From assembly GCA_947476745.1 (NCBI GenBank), contig CANJRG010000009.1:62001-126000 (forward strand): a stretch of DNA of 64,000 nt, given 5' to 3'. Positions 21,149-29,541 of this stretch are shown in pieces. Source of the DNA: Acidimicrobiia bacterium (GTDB lineage: Bacteria > Actinomycetota > Acidimicrobiia > Acidimicrobiales > CAIXPF01). Position 1 is the stretch's first letter; each line of letters begins with the position of its first letter. The notes under the pieces were generated by a model. It made no database searches, was not told the DNA's origin, and saw only the letters and a list, made by a program, of their open reading frames with translations. A program made the translations under genes and the position numbers.

Positions 21149-22150
21149 GTGACGCGAGTATCGGACGCGCTCGACCGCGTCAAGGTGACCTTTGATGACC
21201 TGGTCGCTGACGTGGGGTTGTTGCTGGTGGCGACGCTGTCACAACGCCTCGGTCCGGAGGCGCTGGTGAACACGACGCTCTGTCTGGTTGGTCGGGTCGG
21301 TGGCGAACGTCCTGGCCGTAAGATCCTCACGTTGGTGAACGCGACGTGCGTGTCGGCGTCGCACAGCGATCACACCGACAGGCTTTGGGCCAGTGCCAGC
21401 GGCAGCGTGATGGGCCATCGAGTGATGGCCCTATCCACGATTGGGACACTCCTGCGAGCGTTCACGTTCGGGCACTGCCGACAGATGAAAGCCGTGGTTG
21501 GTCACACGCTCCAACGCGCCTGTGCCCTCGGCGCCGGACCGGGCGTGAAGCCGTTGGCGATCGACATCGACTCCACGATCTGTGAAGTCAACGGCCACGA
21601 TAAGGCCGGCACCGCGTTCGGCTACACCGGCAGGCTTGGCTATCACCCGCACGTTGCGACCCGTGCTGACAGCGGTGAGGTGCTCTACGCCCGGATGCGC
21701 AAGGGCTCAGCGAACACCCAGCGCGGCACGGTCCGCTTCCTCGACGACCTCATCGCCGGTGTGCGCCGCGGCGGCGCATCCTGCGAGTTGACCGTGCACG
21801 TTGATTCGGGGTTCTGGTCCAACGACACCATCACCGCGTTGAACCGGCTGAACGTGCGCCACACCATGGCCTGACGACGGCCGTCAGATGCGCCACCAAA
21901 GGCATCGCTGCCGCGATCGCCGCGATCCCGCAGAGCGCGTGGACCGACATCGACTGCACGCCCGACGGGCAAGCCCCAGTCGCTGAGTGCGCCTACATCA
22001 CCGGCACCGGCAAACGTGCCGTCACCCGGCGGCTCGGGGTTCGTGGTTCGCCGGACCCGACTCGCCGGCGCCACCCAGCAACAGCTGTGGCCCGAGTGGC
22101 GCCACCACGCGTTTCTCGCCGAGCTGATCGGTCCCGCCGTTGAGATGTGT
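21149..22150 (+). pseudogene. IS1380-family transposase remnant with frameshifts
   Basis: From the GTG at 21149 (AGGAG 9 nt upstream) the reading frame encodes about 240 residues with IS1380 transposase features, including AIDIDSTICEVNGHDKAGTA, GYHPHVATRADSGEVLYARM and RKGSANTQRG. It stops at 21872-21874. Coding similarity resumes in another frame (IAAAIAAIPQSAWTDID) to about 22025, then in a third (VVRRTRLAGATQQQLWPEWR, HHAF) and fades after about 22130. At least two frameshifts and loss of the 3' end make it inactive. It separates rsmG from parA. Confidence 0.85.
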
Positions 22151-22253
22151 CGAAGTCGCCGTTATTCCGTCAAACCCGTCCTACTAAGCAGAGGATGATT
22201 GCGGACTCGGTTCTGCTGTATCCCCTGAAGGGTACCGAGCAACACGGCGGCTA

Positions 22254-22282
22254 TGTTTCACAACAAACATGACGGTGAAACA
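22254..22282. promoter_or_regulatory. split parS-like inverted repeat
   Basis: TGTTTCAC (22254-22261) and GTGAAACA (22275-22282) are the two exact half-sites of the parS palindrome, here separated by 13 nt instead of being adjacent. The element lies just before the LAGLIDADG-like gene and about 650 nt before parA. It could be a disrupted parS, or an operator. Confidence 0.5.
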
Positions 22283-22378
22283 ACAGGTACGGCGGACCGC
22301 ACCCTCGTGCGCGTCGAGCGCGCACAACCCTGTTGACAGTTGCTCGACGCCATCTACGCCAACTTCTGGAGGCCAGGC

Positions 22379-22756
22379 ATGGACCCGCTCGTACTCGAGC
22401 AGCGAGATCTTGGATTCATCGTCGGACTTCTGGTCGGCGAGGGATCCTTCGGTGGTGACGGGAAGCAACCGCAGATCACCTTGCGGATGCATACGCGACA
22501 TCGGGACCTCTTCGAGCGCCTCGTGCTCCTCGTTCCAGGTTCGAGGCTCTATGGGCCCTACCACCACGGTGGACGAAACTACCTCCAGTGGATGGCTCGG
22601 GGTCAGGTGCTCCGTCACTCCCTGGCGCCAGCGCTGATCGAGTGTCTCGAACTCATGGACGCCTATACCCGGCAGCGATTCGAAACCATGTGCCGCACCT
22701 ACGGACTCGCCGCCGCCTTCACCGAACCGGTTGCGGATCAGGCCGAGGAGGCCTGA
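22379..22756 (+). CDS. small LAGLIDADG-like protein
   Basis: About 125 residues. The segment RDLGFIVGLLVGEGSFGGDG matches the LAGLIDADG helix followed by the acidic active-site position (G-E-G), then QITLRMHTRHRDLFERL and a strand-rich part LYGPYHHGGRNYLQWMARG. This is one LAGLIDADG unit, so a homodimer would be expected. Families with this fold include homing endonucleases and DNA-binding regulators such as WhiA. The ATG at 22379 has GGAGG 6 nt upstream; a TTGACA at 22333-22338 may be its -35. Not within an intron or intein. Function unknown. Confidence 0.75.
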   Translation: MDPLVLEQRDLGFIVGLLVGEGSFGGDGKQPQITLRMHTRHRDLFERLVLLVPGSRLYGPYHHGGRNYLQWMARGQVLRHSLAPALIECLELMDAYTRQRFETMCRTYGLAAAFTEPVADQAEEA

Positions 22757-22929
22757 TGTCGAAAACATCCGCCGTTTCTTCCCGCTGCGGGCCTTGGTGA
22801 GTGCCCGACCGGCCTGATCGTTCGCGGCCGGGAGACTAAGCTCAAGAGCAGATCGAGACCCGTCGCATCCCGCCCACAATTGTGGTGTCCGGTGAGCGGC
22901 CGTCCTGGCGAAAGGCTGGAGCCCACGGA
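22757..22929 (+). promoter_or_regulatory. parA upstream region
   Basis: This 173-nt gap includes TAAGCT near 22836, a possible -10, and the 12-bp palindrome CCACAATTGTGG at 22874-22885. No gene is seen. Confidence 0.35.
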
Positions 22930-23709
22930 ATGGATCAGAAACCCCTGCCGCGTGTGATCGCCATCGCCAACCAGAAGGGTGGAGTCGGAAAGACCACCAC
23001 CACGGTGAACCTTGGTGCATGCCTCGCCGAGCTCGGCTTCCGCACGTTGGTCATCGACCTCGACCCGCAGGGCAATGCCTCGACGGGCTTGGGACTCAAT
23101 CCTTGGTCCGTCGAGGTGTCCATGTATGACGTTCTGCTCCGGGAGGCACCTCTCGAGGACTGCATCGAAGCCTCATCTGTCCGAAATCTCTTCGTCGCTC
23201 CGGCGAACCTGGAACTTGCCGGCGCCGAGGTCGAGCTCGTACCGATGTTCTCGCGGGAACTCAAGCTGCGCCGTGCGATCGAGCCGCTACTCGATGATTA
23301 CCAGTACATCCTGATTGACTGCCCGCCATCGCTCGGACTGCTGACGGTCAACGGCCTGGCCGCCGCCACCGAGGTGCTCGTACCCATTCAGTGCGAGTAC
23401 TACGCATTGGAGGGCCTTGGTCAGCTCCTCCGCAATGTCGATCTGGTGAAGAAGAACCTGAACCCCCAGCTCGAGGTGCGGTCACTGGTGCTGGTCATGT
23501 TCGACGCACGAACGAAGCTGTCCGGGCAGGTAGCACGTGAGGTTCGGTCACACTTCGGCGAGCGTGTCTGCCGAAACGTCATTCCCCGTACGGTGCGATT
23601 GTCCGAGGCACCCTCGTATGGGCAGCCAATCATCATCTTCGATCCGACCTCACGTGGGGCGATTGCCTATCGTGATCTGGCACGGGAGGTCAGTGGTGTC
23701 GCGGCGTAG
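22930..23709 (+). CDS. parA: chromosome partitioning ATPase ParA (Soj)
   Basis: A 259-residue ParA/MinD-type ATPase. The deviant Walker A is NQKGGVGKTTTTVNLG, followed by IDLDPQGNASTGLG and Walker B YILIDCPPSLGLLT. It uses ATP-dependent DNA binding to move ParB-parS complexes and so segregate origins. The ATG at 22930 is preferred over the upstream in-frame GTG at 22882, because the conserved sequence starts a few residues later. The end overlaps parB by 14 nt. Confidence 0.96.
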   Translation: MDQKPLPRVIAIANQKGGVGKTTTTVNLGACLAELGFRTLVIDLDPQGNASTGLGLNPWSVEVSMYDVLLREAPLEDCIEASSVRNLFVAPANLELAGAEVELVPMFSRELKLRRAIEPLLDDYQYILIDCPPSLGLLTVNGLAAATEVLVPIQCEYYALEGLGQLLRNVDLVKKNLNPQLEVRSLVLVMFDARTKLSGQVAREVRSHFGERVCRNVIPRTVRLSEAPSYGQPIIIFDPTSRGAIAYRDLAREVSGVAA

Positions 23710-24745
23710 TGGCCTGGGCCGGGGGTTGGGCGCACTCATTCCGAGTGATCTCGCCGGCGGCGCTGAAGGGGACATGCTTCGAGAGCTTGCTCTGTCCTCC
23801 ATCGAGCCGAACCGATATCAGCCCCGTGAGCATTTCGATGAGGCCTCCCTGGTGTCGCTCAGCGACTCCATTCGCGAGCTCGGCGTGCTGCAACCGGTAT
23901 TGGTGCGTCCGATCGTCGGCGAGGATGAACGCTTCGAACTAATTGCCGGAGAACGGCGCTGGCGTGCTGCCCGCAAAGCCGGGTTGAGTCACCTTCCGGC
24001 GATCGTGCGGCCGGTGAACGACACGGCTTCGCTCGAACAAGCACTGGTCGAAAACCTTCATCGGGCCGATCTGAACCCGCTGGAGGAAGGGGCGGCCTAC
24101 CAGCAACTGATGGAGGAGTTCGGCTTCACCCAGGAGCAGGTGGCGGCCCGAGTGGGCAAGAGCCGCTCGACGGTTGCCAACACCTTGCGCCTGCTTCAGC
24201 TGCCGACATCCGTCCAGCGGCTGGTAGGCGAGGGTCAGATCTCGGCCGGGCATGCTCGTGCCCTTCTTGGGACGCCGGATCGGACGCTCCAGGAGCAGCT
24301 CGCTCGGCGTGTGGTGGCTGAAAATCTGAGCGTCCGGCAGATCGAGGAGACGGTACGGCAACTGACTCTCGTCGAAGCGACGAAGCCGGTCGAAGTCGCC
24401 GACGCTTCGGACCCGCAGCTCGCTCCGTCTCCTGAGGTCCCAGTTCGCCGCTCGACGTTCGGGGCATCGACATCGGTACCTTCATCAGGCAATGAGGAGG
24501 GCCAGGACCTTGCTGCCGGGGCCCACTCGTCGTCGTCGCCGGGTCTCGCCGCGGTGACTTCCATGCCCCGGGTGGGCCAACCTCTTCCAGCAGCGGGATT
24601 GCTGGAGCTCGAACAGCTCTTGGCGGATCACTTCGAGACGAATGTCCGTATTTCGATGGGGCGCGGCCGTGGCCGATTGTCCATCGAGTTCGCTGACCTC
24701 GGAGATCTTGAGCGGATCTATGGGTTGATTGTTGAGAGTCCCTGA
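23696..24745 (+). CDS. parB: chromosome partitioning protein ParB (Spo0J)
   Basis: A 349-residue ParB. It begins SRRSGLGRGLGALIPSDL (typical ParB N-terminus), then the CTP-binding motifs ELIAGERRWRAARKAG and ENLHRADLNPLEEG, the helix-turn-helix (FTQEQVAARVGKSRSTVANT) that reads parS, a linker, and the C-terminal dimerisation domain. The start is GTG at 23696, 6 nt after GGGAGG and inside the end of parA. A perfect parS lies 1.5 kb downstream at 26280-26293. Confidence 0.95.
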   Translation: MSRRSGLGRGLGALIPSDLAGGAEGDMLRELALSSIEPNRYQPREHFDEASLVSLSDSIRELGVLQPVLVRPIVGEDERFELIAGERRWRAARKAGLSHLPAIVRPVNDTASLEQALVENLHRADLNPLEEGAAYQQLMEEFGFTQEQVAARVGKSRSTVANTLRLLQLPTSVQRLVGEGQISAGHARALLGTPDRTLQEQLARRVVAENLSVRQIEETVRQLTLVEATKPVEVADASDPQLAPSPEVPVRRSTFGASTSVPSSGNEEGQDLAAGAHSSSSPGLAAVTSMPRVGQPLPAAGLLELEQLLADHFETNVRISMGRGRGRLSIEFADLGDLERIYGLIVESP

Positions 24746-24750
24746 GCCGG

Positions 24751-24759
24751 TTATCCACA
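24751..24759 (+). promoter_or_regulatory. isolated DnaA box after parB
   Basis: Exact TTATCCACA in the 92-nt convergent gap between parB and the cwlM-like gene. A single box outside oriC may titrate DnaA or be accidental. Confidence 0.45.
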
Positions 24760-24837
24760 GGTTGTGTGGAAGGTTGTGCGTAACCCTCAATCGGAGGGCA
24801 GAGGACCATGTCCTTTGACCTACCCTCAATCTGATTC

Positions 24838-25836
24838 TCAGAGACGCTGAACCAGGGGAAGCGAGACCGGCTCGGTCGCCCAACTGACCAGTGCCTGCGC
24901 TATCGCCGTCGCTATTTGCTCGTTCTGGGTAACGACGCGCGACGCTGGGCCGATCTCTATGACGATCGCCGGCATGCGTGTCTCACGCAGAAGTGGCAGC
25001 CTCATGCCGACGACCTCGGGCTCCACCCCGAGTATCACCGCGAGGGCTTGTCCGGCGTGCTGAGCCAGGGCGTGGCCTGGTTGAGACCAGAATCGGACCC
25101 CGCGGAAATAGGCGAGACGATGACTTGGTCCAGGGGTGAGCTGGAGTTCAACGAATACGTCACCGTCAGCCGAGTTGGCGAGTCGCGCCTGAGTCGGTCC
25201 GTCTGGATGGCTGAACGTCAGGACACGGGCACCTGCATCCCGAAGCAGGCGATGAAGTGCTGAGGTCAGTGGTGCCGCGCCGCCCTGATGGCCGATCATG
25301 ACACGACGTCCGTCGAGTCCCGGGGGTGCGGTGCGAAGGCGCTCCCGTTCACGGACCTGGTTCACCATCAGGGCTGCAGTGCGTTCCGGCCCGAGTCGAT
25401 CTAGTGCGGTGTAGGTATCGGGTCCGCAGATGCCGTCGCTCATGAGCCCCGCATTCCGCTGAAACTCAGCAATTGCCGTTGCGGTGCGCGGACCGAAGAT
25501 GCCATCCGCTCGACCGGCGTCGAAACCCAGGGAGCCGAGGCACGCTTGGAGGGCAGCGATATCGTCGCCACGCATCATTGGGGAGCGGAGATACAGCTGC
25601 CGATCACCGAGGCAGTATCCGACTTCGACGAGCACGGTCCATGTCAGGTCGCTACAGATCCCATCGACGACCAAGCCATAGCGCTGTTGGAAGTTGCGTA
25701 CGGCGGTTGTGGTGGCCGGACCGAATGTTCCCGGTGCATCGCCGATTGGGTCGAGGACGTTCAGTGCAAGGAGTCGTCGCTGGAGGTCAGCGACTGCTTC
25801 GCCACGTGCGCCCTCCGAGAAGGGGAGTGCAATCAT
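24838..25836 (-). CDS. CwlM-like peptidoglycan-binding / amidase-fold protein
   Basis: A 332-residue protein with two peptidoglycan-binding (PGBD1) units at about residues 8-65 (GFGPATTTAVRNFQQRYGL-like pattern) and 85-150 (GIFGPRTATAIAEFQRNAGL), followed by an Amidase_3-like domain. Its position next to parAB and trxAB matches mycobacterial CwlM. In the amidase part the first zinc motif is MIGHQGG and the late Glu (AIVIEIG) remains, but the SxHxN histidine motif is replaced by VFVELQL. It is therefore probably not an active amidase; CwlM in mycobacteria instead regulates MurA. No signal peptide is seen, fitting a cytoplasmic regulator. Confidence 0.8.
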   Translation of the reverse strand: MIALPFSEGARGEAVADLQRRLLALNVLDPIGDAPGTFGPATTTAVRNFQQRYGLVVDGICSDLTWTVLVEVGYCLGDRQLYLRSPMMRGDDIAALQACLGSLGFDAGRADGIFGPRTATAIAEFQRNAGLMSDGICGPDTYTALDRLGPERTAALMVNQVRERERLRTAPPGLDGRRVMIGHQGGAAPLTSALHRLLRDAGARVLTFSHPDGPTQARLANSADGDVFVELQLTPGPSHRLAYFRGVRFWSQPGHALAQHAGQALAVILGVEPEVVGMRLPLLRETRMPAIVIEIGPASRVVTQNEQIATAIAQALVSWATEPVSLPLVQRL

Positions 25837-25866
25837 GCGCTGGCGAAGTCAGGACAGGACACGGAG

Positions 25867-25896
25867 AAAAAGACTACCGCGCCCTGACGGGCGCGG
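25867..25896 (-). terminator. Rho-independent terminator after trxA
   Basis: On the minus strand CCGCGCCC-GTCA-GGGCGCGG forms an 8-bp perfect GC stem followed by TAGTC and five Ts (25867-25871), 34 nt after the trxA stop. Confidence 0.85.
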
Positions 25897-25929
25897 CAGC
25901 GGGTGGTCTCCGAATGTGGTTGCGTCGAC

Positions 25930-26256
25930 TCAGAGATACTCGGCGAGATCTGCGAGCAACTGAGCCTTGCCCTTGGCACCGACGATGCGCTTGGCCGGTG
26001 CGCCGTCCTTGAAGAGGATCAGCGTCGGAATGCTCATCACCTCGAAGCGACGGGCGATGTCGGGGCTGTCGTCCACGTTGAGCTTGGCGATCTTGAGTGA
26101 TCCGGCCTTCTCGGCGGCGATCTCGTCGAGGACCGGTGCAATCATCTTGCACGGTCCGCACCACTCGGCCCAGAAGTCGACCAGCACGGGTTCGGTGGCG
26201 GATTGGATGACCTCGTCGAATGTGGACTCGGTGACGGTGGTGATGTGCTCGCCCAT
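25930..26256 (-). CDS. trxA: thioredoxin
   Basis: A 108-residue thioredoxin with the redox motif WCGPC (C33, C36), the cis-proline segment MSIPTLILFKDG and the buried Asp in LVDFWAEW. It reduces protein disulfides and is itself reduced by the thioredoxin reductase encoded just upstream. TAGGAGG precedes the ATG by 7 nt. The 98-nt gap before it contains a perfect parS. Confidence 0.97.
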   Translation of the reverse strand: MGEHITTVTESTFDEVIQSATEPVLVDFWAEWCGPCKMIAPVLDEIAAEKAGSLKIAKLNVDDSPDIARRFEVMSIPTLILFKDGAPAKRIVGAKGKAQLLADLAEYL

Positions 26257-26279
26257 GAGGGCCTCCTAGGAGTGCGGAC

Positions 26280-26293
26280 GTTTCACGTGAAAC
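26280..26293. promoter_or_regulatory. parS: parS site
   Basis: GTTTCACGTGAAAC is a perfect 14-bp palindrome matching the core of the parS consensus; only the outermost base pair differs (C..G instead of T..A). It lies between trxB and trxA, within 1.6 kb of parB and about 11 kb from oriC, as expected for ParB loading near the origin. Confidence 0.92.
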
Positions 26294-26354
26294 GCTGGGT
26301 GGGGTAATTGGTACGTACGATGGGAGTTGTGACCGTCGACGTTGACGACGTGGA

Positions 26355-27335
26355 TCAGTGGTTGGTGGCCTTGGAGTGGTGGAACGCCTCGAGCCAACGT
26401 TCGGCGTCGATGGCCGCCATGCAGCCTGACCCAGCAGCGGTGATTGCTTGGCGATAGGTGGAATCCTGAACATCACCGCAGGCGAAGACGCCATCGATGT
26501 TTGTTCGTGAGGTTCCGGCCTGGGTGAGGAGGTAGCCGTCCTCACCCAGGTCGAGTTGCCCCTTGAAGAGGTCGGTGTTGGGGCGATGGCCGATGGCGAC
26601 GAAGAGACCGGTGACCTCGAGCCTGGAATGGTCGCCGGTCTGAAGGTTCTGCAACTCGAGCCGTTCGACGGTCTTGGAACCGATGACGTCCGTGACCGTG
26701 CTGTTCCAGACGAAGCGGATCTTCTCGTTTGCCTGGGCACGTTCCGCCATGATGTGCGAGGCACGGAGCGTGTCTCGGCGATGGATGATGGTCACGGTTC
26801 GAGCGAACTTGGTGAGGAACATGGCCTCCTCCATGGCCGAGTCGCCTCCACCGACGACGGCGATGTCTCGGTCTCGGAAGAAGAAGCCGTCGCAGGTGGC
26901 GCACGTCGAGACGCCGAATCCCAGGAGGCGGGACTCGTTGGGGAGGCCGAGCATGAGGGATTGTGCACCGGTGGCCACGATGACCGAGTCGGTGCGGAGC
27001 GTAGGTTCGGCGGTGTTCGGGTCGCCGACCCAAATTTCGAATGGGTGGACGTTGAGATTTACCCGCGACGCCTTCTGGGTGCGGATGTCGGCGCCGAAGC
27101 GTTCGGCCTGGCTACGCATGCGGGTCATGAGGTCGGGGCCCATGACGCCTTCGGGAAACCCGGGGAAGTTCTCGACCTCGGTGGTCAGCATGAGTTGGCC
27201 ACCTGGTTGATCGGAGGTGCTCGAAGGCTCGCCTTCGAGGATCACGGGCTCGAGGTTGGCCCGCGCGGCGTAGACGGCGGCGGTGAGGCCGGCCGGTCCC
27301 GACCCGATGACAACGACATTGCGCTTTTCGGTCAT
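26355..27335 (-). CDS. trxB: thioredoxin-disulfide reductase
   Basis: A 326-residue flavoprotein. The FAD-binding GSGPAGLTAAVYAARA is at the N-terminus, the redox pair is CATC (C145, C148) in STCATCDGFFFRDRD, the NADPH-binding motif is VVGGGDSAMEEA, and FACGDVQDSTYRQA binds FAD near the C-terminus. It transfers electrons from NADPH to TrxA. ATG 27335 follows AAGGAGACCGTGTC; it overlaps the preceding holin-like gene by 4 nt. Confidence 0.97.
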   Translation of the reverse strand: MTEKRNVVVIGSGPAGLTAAVYAARANLEPVILEGEPSSTSDQPGGQLMLTTEVENFPGFPEGVMGPDLMTRMRSQAERFGADIRTQKASRVNLNVHPFEIWVGDPNTAEPTLRTDSVIVATGAQSLMLGLPNESRLLGFGVSTCATCDGFFFRDRDIAVVGGGDSAMEEAMFLTKFARTVTIIHRRDTLRASHIMAERAQANEKIRFVWNSTVTDVIGSKTVERLELQNLQTGDHSRLEVTGLFVAIGHRPNTDLFKGQLDLGEDGYLLTQAGTSRTNIDGVFACGDVQDSTYRQAITAAGSGCMAAIDAERWLEAFHHSKATNH

Positions 27336-27697
27336 GACACGGTCTCCTTGCCGGTGCGTCGATTCCAGCAAGCGAGACCGGCGACGCACAGCACCAGCCC
27401 TACGAGTAGCTCGACTGCCCATGTGGGCATGAGGGCATCGAGGCTTCGCAACACGGCAATGAGCAGCATCATTCCGGCGATGCCGACAAAGACGATTGCG
27501 ACGAGGCCGTAGACGAGGGCGCGTGAGGCGACGATGGCTGGCCCGGTGGTCTTCCGGCGGATGTTGTTGACCGCCGACTCGACTTGCTCAGCTGCCCGAG
27601 CAGGCCATTCGCCTCCTAACCAGTCGCCGACGGGCCCGAGCCCATTGGGGGGCTGGGAGCTGTCGGGAGGGATGCTGAGGTCGTCTGGCCGATCCAT
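27332..27697 (-). CDS. small two-helix membrane protein (holin-like), upstream of trxB
   Basis: A 121-residue protein with a Pro-rich N-terminus, an amphipathic stretch ARAAEQVESAVNNIRRKT and two transmembrane helices (ALVYGLVAIVFVGIAGMMLL and WAVELLVGLVLCVAGLACW). It resembles actinobacterial holin-like or phage-holin superfamily membrane proteins, function unknown. The stop overlaps the trxB ATG (ATGA), suggesting co-translation. TAGGAT lies 6 nt before the ATG, suggesting a leaderless transcript for the holin-like-trxB-trxA unit. Confidence 0.75.
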   Translation of the reverse strand: MDRPDDLSIPPDSSQPPNGLGPVGDWLGGEWPARAAEQVESAVNNIRRKTTGPAIVASRALVYGLVAIVFVGIAGMMLLIAVLRSLDALMPTWAVELLVGLVLCVAGLACWNRRTGKETVS

Positions 27698-27887
27698 GGA
27701 CGAATCCTAGACAGGGTTGCCTGAACGCACCGCGGTGAACGGGCGGAGGCCCATGTGGTCCGGTGGATCTGGTAGCTGGTAGCGCGGTGCTGGCGTGGAT
27801 GGCCGTCGGGCTTTGACGCTGTCCACTCGGCCGGATCATGCATGGCACCGGGGCAAGGGCGTCGCGGTCGGGGTACTGGGCGGCTTG

Positions 27888-29486
27888 TCAGGAGTGCCCG
27901 AGGAGCGTCGCTTCGATGATGTCGACGTGGCGTGAGTTGGGTCGGCCGCCGAAGCAGCTGTCGGGTGGCACACCGGTGAGCGAGGTGATGAAGACAAGCA
28001 GTGACCGTGCTTGGATGGGGCTGAAGCTGACCTGGTTAGAGGTGGAAGCACCCGTGAGGTTGGTCAGCGGCGCACCCCAGCGCTCGAGGGGGGCGGTCGC
28101 CATTTCAGCCGCCGGGCCGGGGCTTGTATAGACCTGTGCGGTCCAGCCGGTTTGCGGTGTGAGCAAGGTCAACCCGGTGAGGTTGACCGACTGTCCGGCG
28201 TCCATTATGAGCCCGACTCCGGGTTTGGGGATCTCGGCGAACGCGCTCTGGTAACACTCGGTCCGCCAGAACTTGGTTCGGTCGGCGTGTCCGTCGACCG
28301 CGAACGGGGCCAGGTTGTTGTTCTCCTCGCTATCGCCGTAGTGGTCATAGGCGACTGCGGTGAGGCCGGTGAGCGTGACGGTCCGCGGCTGGAGATCAGT
28401 GGTGGGGACGGGGACCTCGACGATGGAGACGGCGGACGTCGTCACGGCGTGGTCGCCCGAGTCACGGCGTACGGCGAGCAAGGCCAGGAGACTGACCGCG
28501 GCGAGTCCGATAGCGGCGGGGACGATCAGCCGAGCGGGGGTGCGTGTCGAACGGTAGGTGGCGAACGAGGGTTGGCGGTCGATCCGGGGCAGGCTGATGG
28601 CGGGTGGAGCCGGGCGGAGGTTGGTGGCCAGCAGCGCCGCTCGCAGATCGGCGGCATGTTGGAACCGATCGGCGGGGTCACGGGCGAGGGCCTGGAGGAT
28701 CACCGCTTCGAGCGCAGGAGGAAGCTCAGGGCGGTAGCAAGTCGGTGGGATCGGTGCGGTGTCGAGCCGTGCCATCGCCGTGGCGAGGTCGGAGCCGACG
28801 TCCCAGGGCACCGAGCCGGTCACCATCTCGTAGAGCACAACGCCGAGGGAGAAGATGTCGGTCCGCGCGTCGACCGGACCGCTGATGACCTGTTCTGGGG
28901 CCAGGTACTTGGCTGTTCCGAGCATGATGCCGGTCCTGGTCAGATCGTGACCGGCACTCTGAATGGCCTTGGCGATACCGAAGTCGGTGACCCGGACCTG
29001 AGGGATGACGGGACCAAGGACATCGACCGGTTCGGCGTGCTCGAGCAGGATGTTGCCCGGCTTGATGTCACGATGGATGACGCCCGCGTCATGGGCGGCT
29101 TGGAGGGCAACGGCAACCTGGCCGGCGATTCCCACGGCGGTCGGGATGTCGAGGAGTTCGTCATCCATTCGCTGGCGGAGGTTGAGCCCGCGAACATACT
29201 CGAGGATAAGTGCCGAGTAGTCACTCTCCGTGATGCTGTCGTAGATGGCGACAATGTGGGGGTTGTGGAGACGGGCCGCCGCCTGTGCCTCGCGACGGAA
29301 ACGCTCGATGAAGGACGGGTCGCTCAACTTGCGGTGGTCGAGCAACTTCACTGCGACCCGCCTGCCGAGTATCAGATCGGTACCCCGCCACACCTGCGAC
29401 ATGCCACCGCGGGCGATGGGACGCTCGAGTTGGTATCTGCCGCCGAGGGTTGGGGCGGTTCCCCCCCGTCGTTCCGTGTTGGTCAT
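27888..29486 (-). CDS. membrane Ser/Thr protein kinase with discoidin-like ectodomain
   Basis: A 532-residue Hanks-type kinase. Catalytic residues are complete: VAVKLLD (K47), E66, HRDIKPGNILL (D140) and TDFGIAK (D168). After the kinase domain (about 17-275) comes a transmembrane helix near 325-345 and a roughly 180-residue extracytoplasmic domain (FAVDGHADRTKFWRTECYQS, GLTLLTPQTGWTAQVYTS) that looks like a galactose-binding/discoidin beta sandwich. This kinase-TM-beta-sandwich layout parallels the C-terminal half of mycobacterial MviN/MurJ, whose kinase domain is inactive. Likely acts on cell-wall synthesis; inferred from position beside the cwlM-like gene and DUF6049. Confidence 0.85.
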   Translation of the reverse strand: MTNTERRGGTAPTLGGRYQLERPIARGGMSQVWRGTDLILGRRVAVKLLDHRKLSDPSFIERFRREAQAAARLHNPHIVAIYDSITESDYSALILEYVRGLNLRQRMDDELLDIPTAVGIAGQVAVALQAAHDAGVIHRDIKPGNILLEHAEPVDVLGPVIPQVRVTDFGIAKAIQSAGHDLTRTGIMLGTAKYLAPEQVISGPVDARTDIFSLGVVLYEMVTGSVPWDVGSDLATAMARLDTAPIPPTCYRPELPPALEAVILQALARDPADRFQHAADLRAALLATNLRPAPPAISLPRIDRQPSFATYRSTRTPARLIVPAAIGLAAVSLLALLAVRRDSGDHAVTTSAVSIVEVPVPTTDLQPRTVTLTGLTAVAYDHYGDSEENNNLAPFAVDGHADRTKFWRTECYQSAFAEIPKPGVGLIMDAGQSVNLTGLTLLTPQTGWTAQVYTSPGPAAEMATAPLERWGAPLTNLTGASTSNQVSFSPIQARSLLVFITSLTGVPPDSCFGGRPNSRHVDIIEATLLGHS

Positions 29487-29541
29487 CGACCGCCCCCGTC
29501 ATGGGGTGGGCGACGTTGGAGTTTGGGCTTTGATCCGCAGC

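Noticed and set aside
22874-22885. Palindrome CCACAATTGTGG before parA, with CACAATTGTG also at 62548-62557
   Set aside because: Only 10 nt are shared between the two; too short to separate from chance. Left as a note in the parA upstream feature.
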